Under the pieces are notes generated by a model. It saw nothing but the letters and a program-made list of their open reading frames with translations. It was not told where the DNA came from and did no database searches. A stretch of 64,000 nt of DNA from NCBI RefSeq assembly GCF_018320785.1, contig NC_054869.1, positions 37,289,789 through 37,353,788 on the forward strand, in the 5' to 3' direction. The DNA comes from Cheilinus undulatus. Its lineage: Eukaryota > Chordata > Actinopteri > Labriformes > Labridae. The position numbers and the translations under genes are program-made. Position 1 is the stretch's first letter, and each line of letters starts with the position of its first letter. Of this stretch, positions 62,216-64,000 are shown piece after piece.

Positions 62216-62482
62216 TAATAGCTGTGGGACTTGGTTAATATTGTTTACCAAAGGAGATCTGGAGTGTCCTCCTCACAGCTGTTTGCATCTTCCCCTTTAC
62301 AAGCCAAATAATTGCGTAAAACTTTGTGTACACCATCGTAACCAGACTGCAAACTGACCACCTGAGTGCCCTCATCACATTCTCGGATGATTTTACTGAA
62401 GTTACCATAGGGAGAACATTACCAAACTCTAGTTAGCATTTGATGTGCAGACCAAAGGGGAAAGGACCCTGGACAGAGCGTG

Positions 62483-62806
62483 AATCCCATTTCGACCCCT
62501 TAGCCCTTATCTCAGCCCTATCGCTTGGTTTTGCACGTTCATGTCAGGTGTCCTAATTCTTTTTTGAATCAAGGGCTAGGGCTAAGGGCCAAGGGCTACA
62601 TAGCCCTTGAAACGAAGATTTTTGAATGAAGCTTTGTTGTCACCTCCAATCACACAGCTGTTTATCAGCAATGTGTGATGATGAACAACAAGTGGCATCT
62701 CATTTCTTAAGGGAAGGTTTTCAACTCTACCCCTTACCACTCTGTTTCAAAAGGCAAGGTGTAGGCAGAGGGGAGGCACTAAGGGGAGGAAATGGGATTG
62801 GCCCTT
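62483..62806. mobile_element. short element with AATCCCATTTC inverted ends
   Basis: Left AATCCCATTTCGACCCCTTA and right (inverted) AATCCCATTTCCTCCCCTTA are about 20-bp inverted repeats. Subterminal TAGCCCTT/AAGGGCTA blocks cluster at 62505-62610. Non-coding MITE of about 320 bp. Confidence 0.65.
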
Positions 62807-62859
62807 ACTGTATGCTGATGTAAAGGTGACATACAGCTCTTCACAAACTTTAAGAACTA

Positions 62860-63145
62860 GAATGGCCGTCTGAGGCGGCAGACCCCCGCCTAAGCAGCAC
62901 CGATGAGGAACTTACGCTCCCATTGATCACTATGGTGTTCAAAATTTCGAAGTCCGAGAATAAACGAACGGGTGCGCGGATTATCACCAAAATCTAATCA
63001 ATTCTTCCCTGTCACCAGCCCAATATTCCCTGAAAGTTTGGTGAAGATCCGACTTTCCATTGTCGAGTTATCTTGTACACATACAAACAAAGAAACAAAG
63101 ATACGGAACCCTTTACATAACCCCCGGCCGATTTCATCGGCATGG
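62860..63145 (-). repeat. dispersed repeat related to the unit at 397
   Basis: TGTCGAGTTATCTTGTACAC, then ATACAAACAAAGAAACAAAG, then CATAACCCCCGGCCGATTTC resembles, on the other strand, the CGGC...GGTTATG...GTTTGTTTG opening of the 397-660 repeat family. Subfamilies differ. Confidence 0.5.
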
Positions 63146-64000
63146 GTAATAACTGTGACAACACTTAGCATTTTTATAATGTCAATTTTTTCATAAATCC
63201 GTGGTAACAGTTACCCTCTATATCTGTCAGTGGATGTTACACATTTTTAGCCAATAAAAAGACCTGGTGCCTAAACCCTCAATCATGCACACTTGTAACT
63301 TTCCATATAGAAAGGCAGAGCACTGGTTTGGACAATGCAGTGTTTGCACACAACAGCACATAATGTAATTGTTTCTAATGTATTTGTGCAATTTAGGCAG
63401 CATGACCTCCACTGTCTATCTCATACGCTCTGAGTTTGTTTGCAAGTGACATAACCTTTGCTTTTGCATCTGTATGAGACACCAAAAGGAGTTTAGAAAT
63501 GTCAGTTTTTGTATACCTTTCACTTACTGCAGCTTTGGCTTAAAATATGACTGAAGCTCTCTATGTTTCTAAAGGTTTGGTATGTTTTGATACTATCCAT
63601 CACAATACAATGGCGGCTGTGCAGCTTTAAAATGTGTTATCAAAAAGTCTCAAAAATGTAGACAACTAGTGTGGGTGCACCAAAAACAGAATGGTGAATA
63701 AAACAAGAGTAATAGAAAATAATTATGGTAATCTTTTTGATGAAAACTTTTCTCACAATGAGCAAAAATCGCTATCAGAATTAAATTAAAATAATTATAA
63801 AAGGCAGAAGAGAGGCAAATCTGAACATGGAGGACTTTTCTACTTGACTTTTATGCTAAAAAGGGCACACTGAATGGATGTAATAACCCTCATTCAGAAT
63901 CTCAAGTGATCAAAACACAGAGAGAGAAAACAATAATTAGCAGACGCTGTTTAAACACAGACAAAATGATGTGCTTCTTTCAATCAGGAGCTGCTATGAG

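Larger units (their letters stand above)
57152..64000. other. plcxd3 upstream intron to window edge, repeat-bearing
   Basis: No further plcxd3 exon is found in this 6.8 kb. It holds a LINE tail (57633-57700), a copy of the 47.9-kb dispersed repeat (60955-61170), a LINE endonuclease relic (61555-61809), a MITE copy (61810-62215), a short inverted-end element (62483-62806) and a dispersed repeat (62860-63145). Confidence 0.6.

Overview
This window is nuclear DNA from a ray-finned fish, most likely a percomorph teleost. The genes are split by GT-AG introns. The three recognisable proteins match vertebrate families almost residue for residue. The space between exons is filled with fish-type repeats: several Tc1/mariner subfamilies, hAT-like elements with 8-bp target duplications, non-LTR retrotransposon tails, a tRNA-derived SINE and many MITEs. 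No prokaryotic operon, CRISPR array or viral genome is present.

Layout of real genes. (1) Positions 1613-5644, plus strand: the last four coding exons of rgs7bp (R7BP, the membrane anchor of R7-RGS/Gbeta5 complexes); its first exons lie left of the window. (2) Positions 14351-24845, minus strand: a complete complement component C7 gene with 18 coding exons. All exon phases fit and they encode 842 residues, essentially the length of mammalian C7. A TATA box sits about 50 nt upstream of the ATG. (3) Positions 50910-57151, minus strand: the last three coding exons of plcxd3 (PI-PLC X-domain protein 3); its 5' exons lie right of the window. C7 and PLCXD3 are also near neighbours on human 5p13, so this looks like retained synteny.

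Positions 26084-28577 on the plus strand hold a decayed, intron-containing fragment of a kinesin-1 heavy chain (KIF5) gene. It carries a 2-nt deletion, an in-frame TGA, an expanded 9-bp repeat and a hairpin MITE inserted inside an exon with an 8-bp target duplication. Just downstream (about 28.78-29.43 kb) are five minus-strand tRNA-like modules in a row.

The rest is a layered repeat landscape. A roughly 570-bp MITE family with TAAC...GTTA ends occurs four times (9063, 35145, 43491, 61810); one copy sits inside a Tc1 element. A pair of inverted ends at 44.09 and 47.04 kb encloses two separate hAT-like insertions with clean 8-bp duplications. A 1.77-kb hAT-like element (36708-38472) contains a retrotransposon relic with a (CTAT)n tail. 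A 43-bp palindrome unit near the C7 promoter recurs in a plcxd3 intron. I see no unprecedented multi-gene system; the most noteworthy items are the KIF5 relic with its MITE, the four-copy MITE family, the tRNA-like array and the nested hAT structure.
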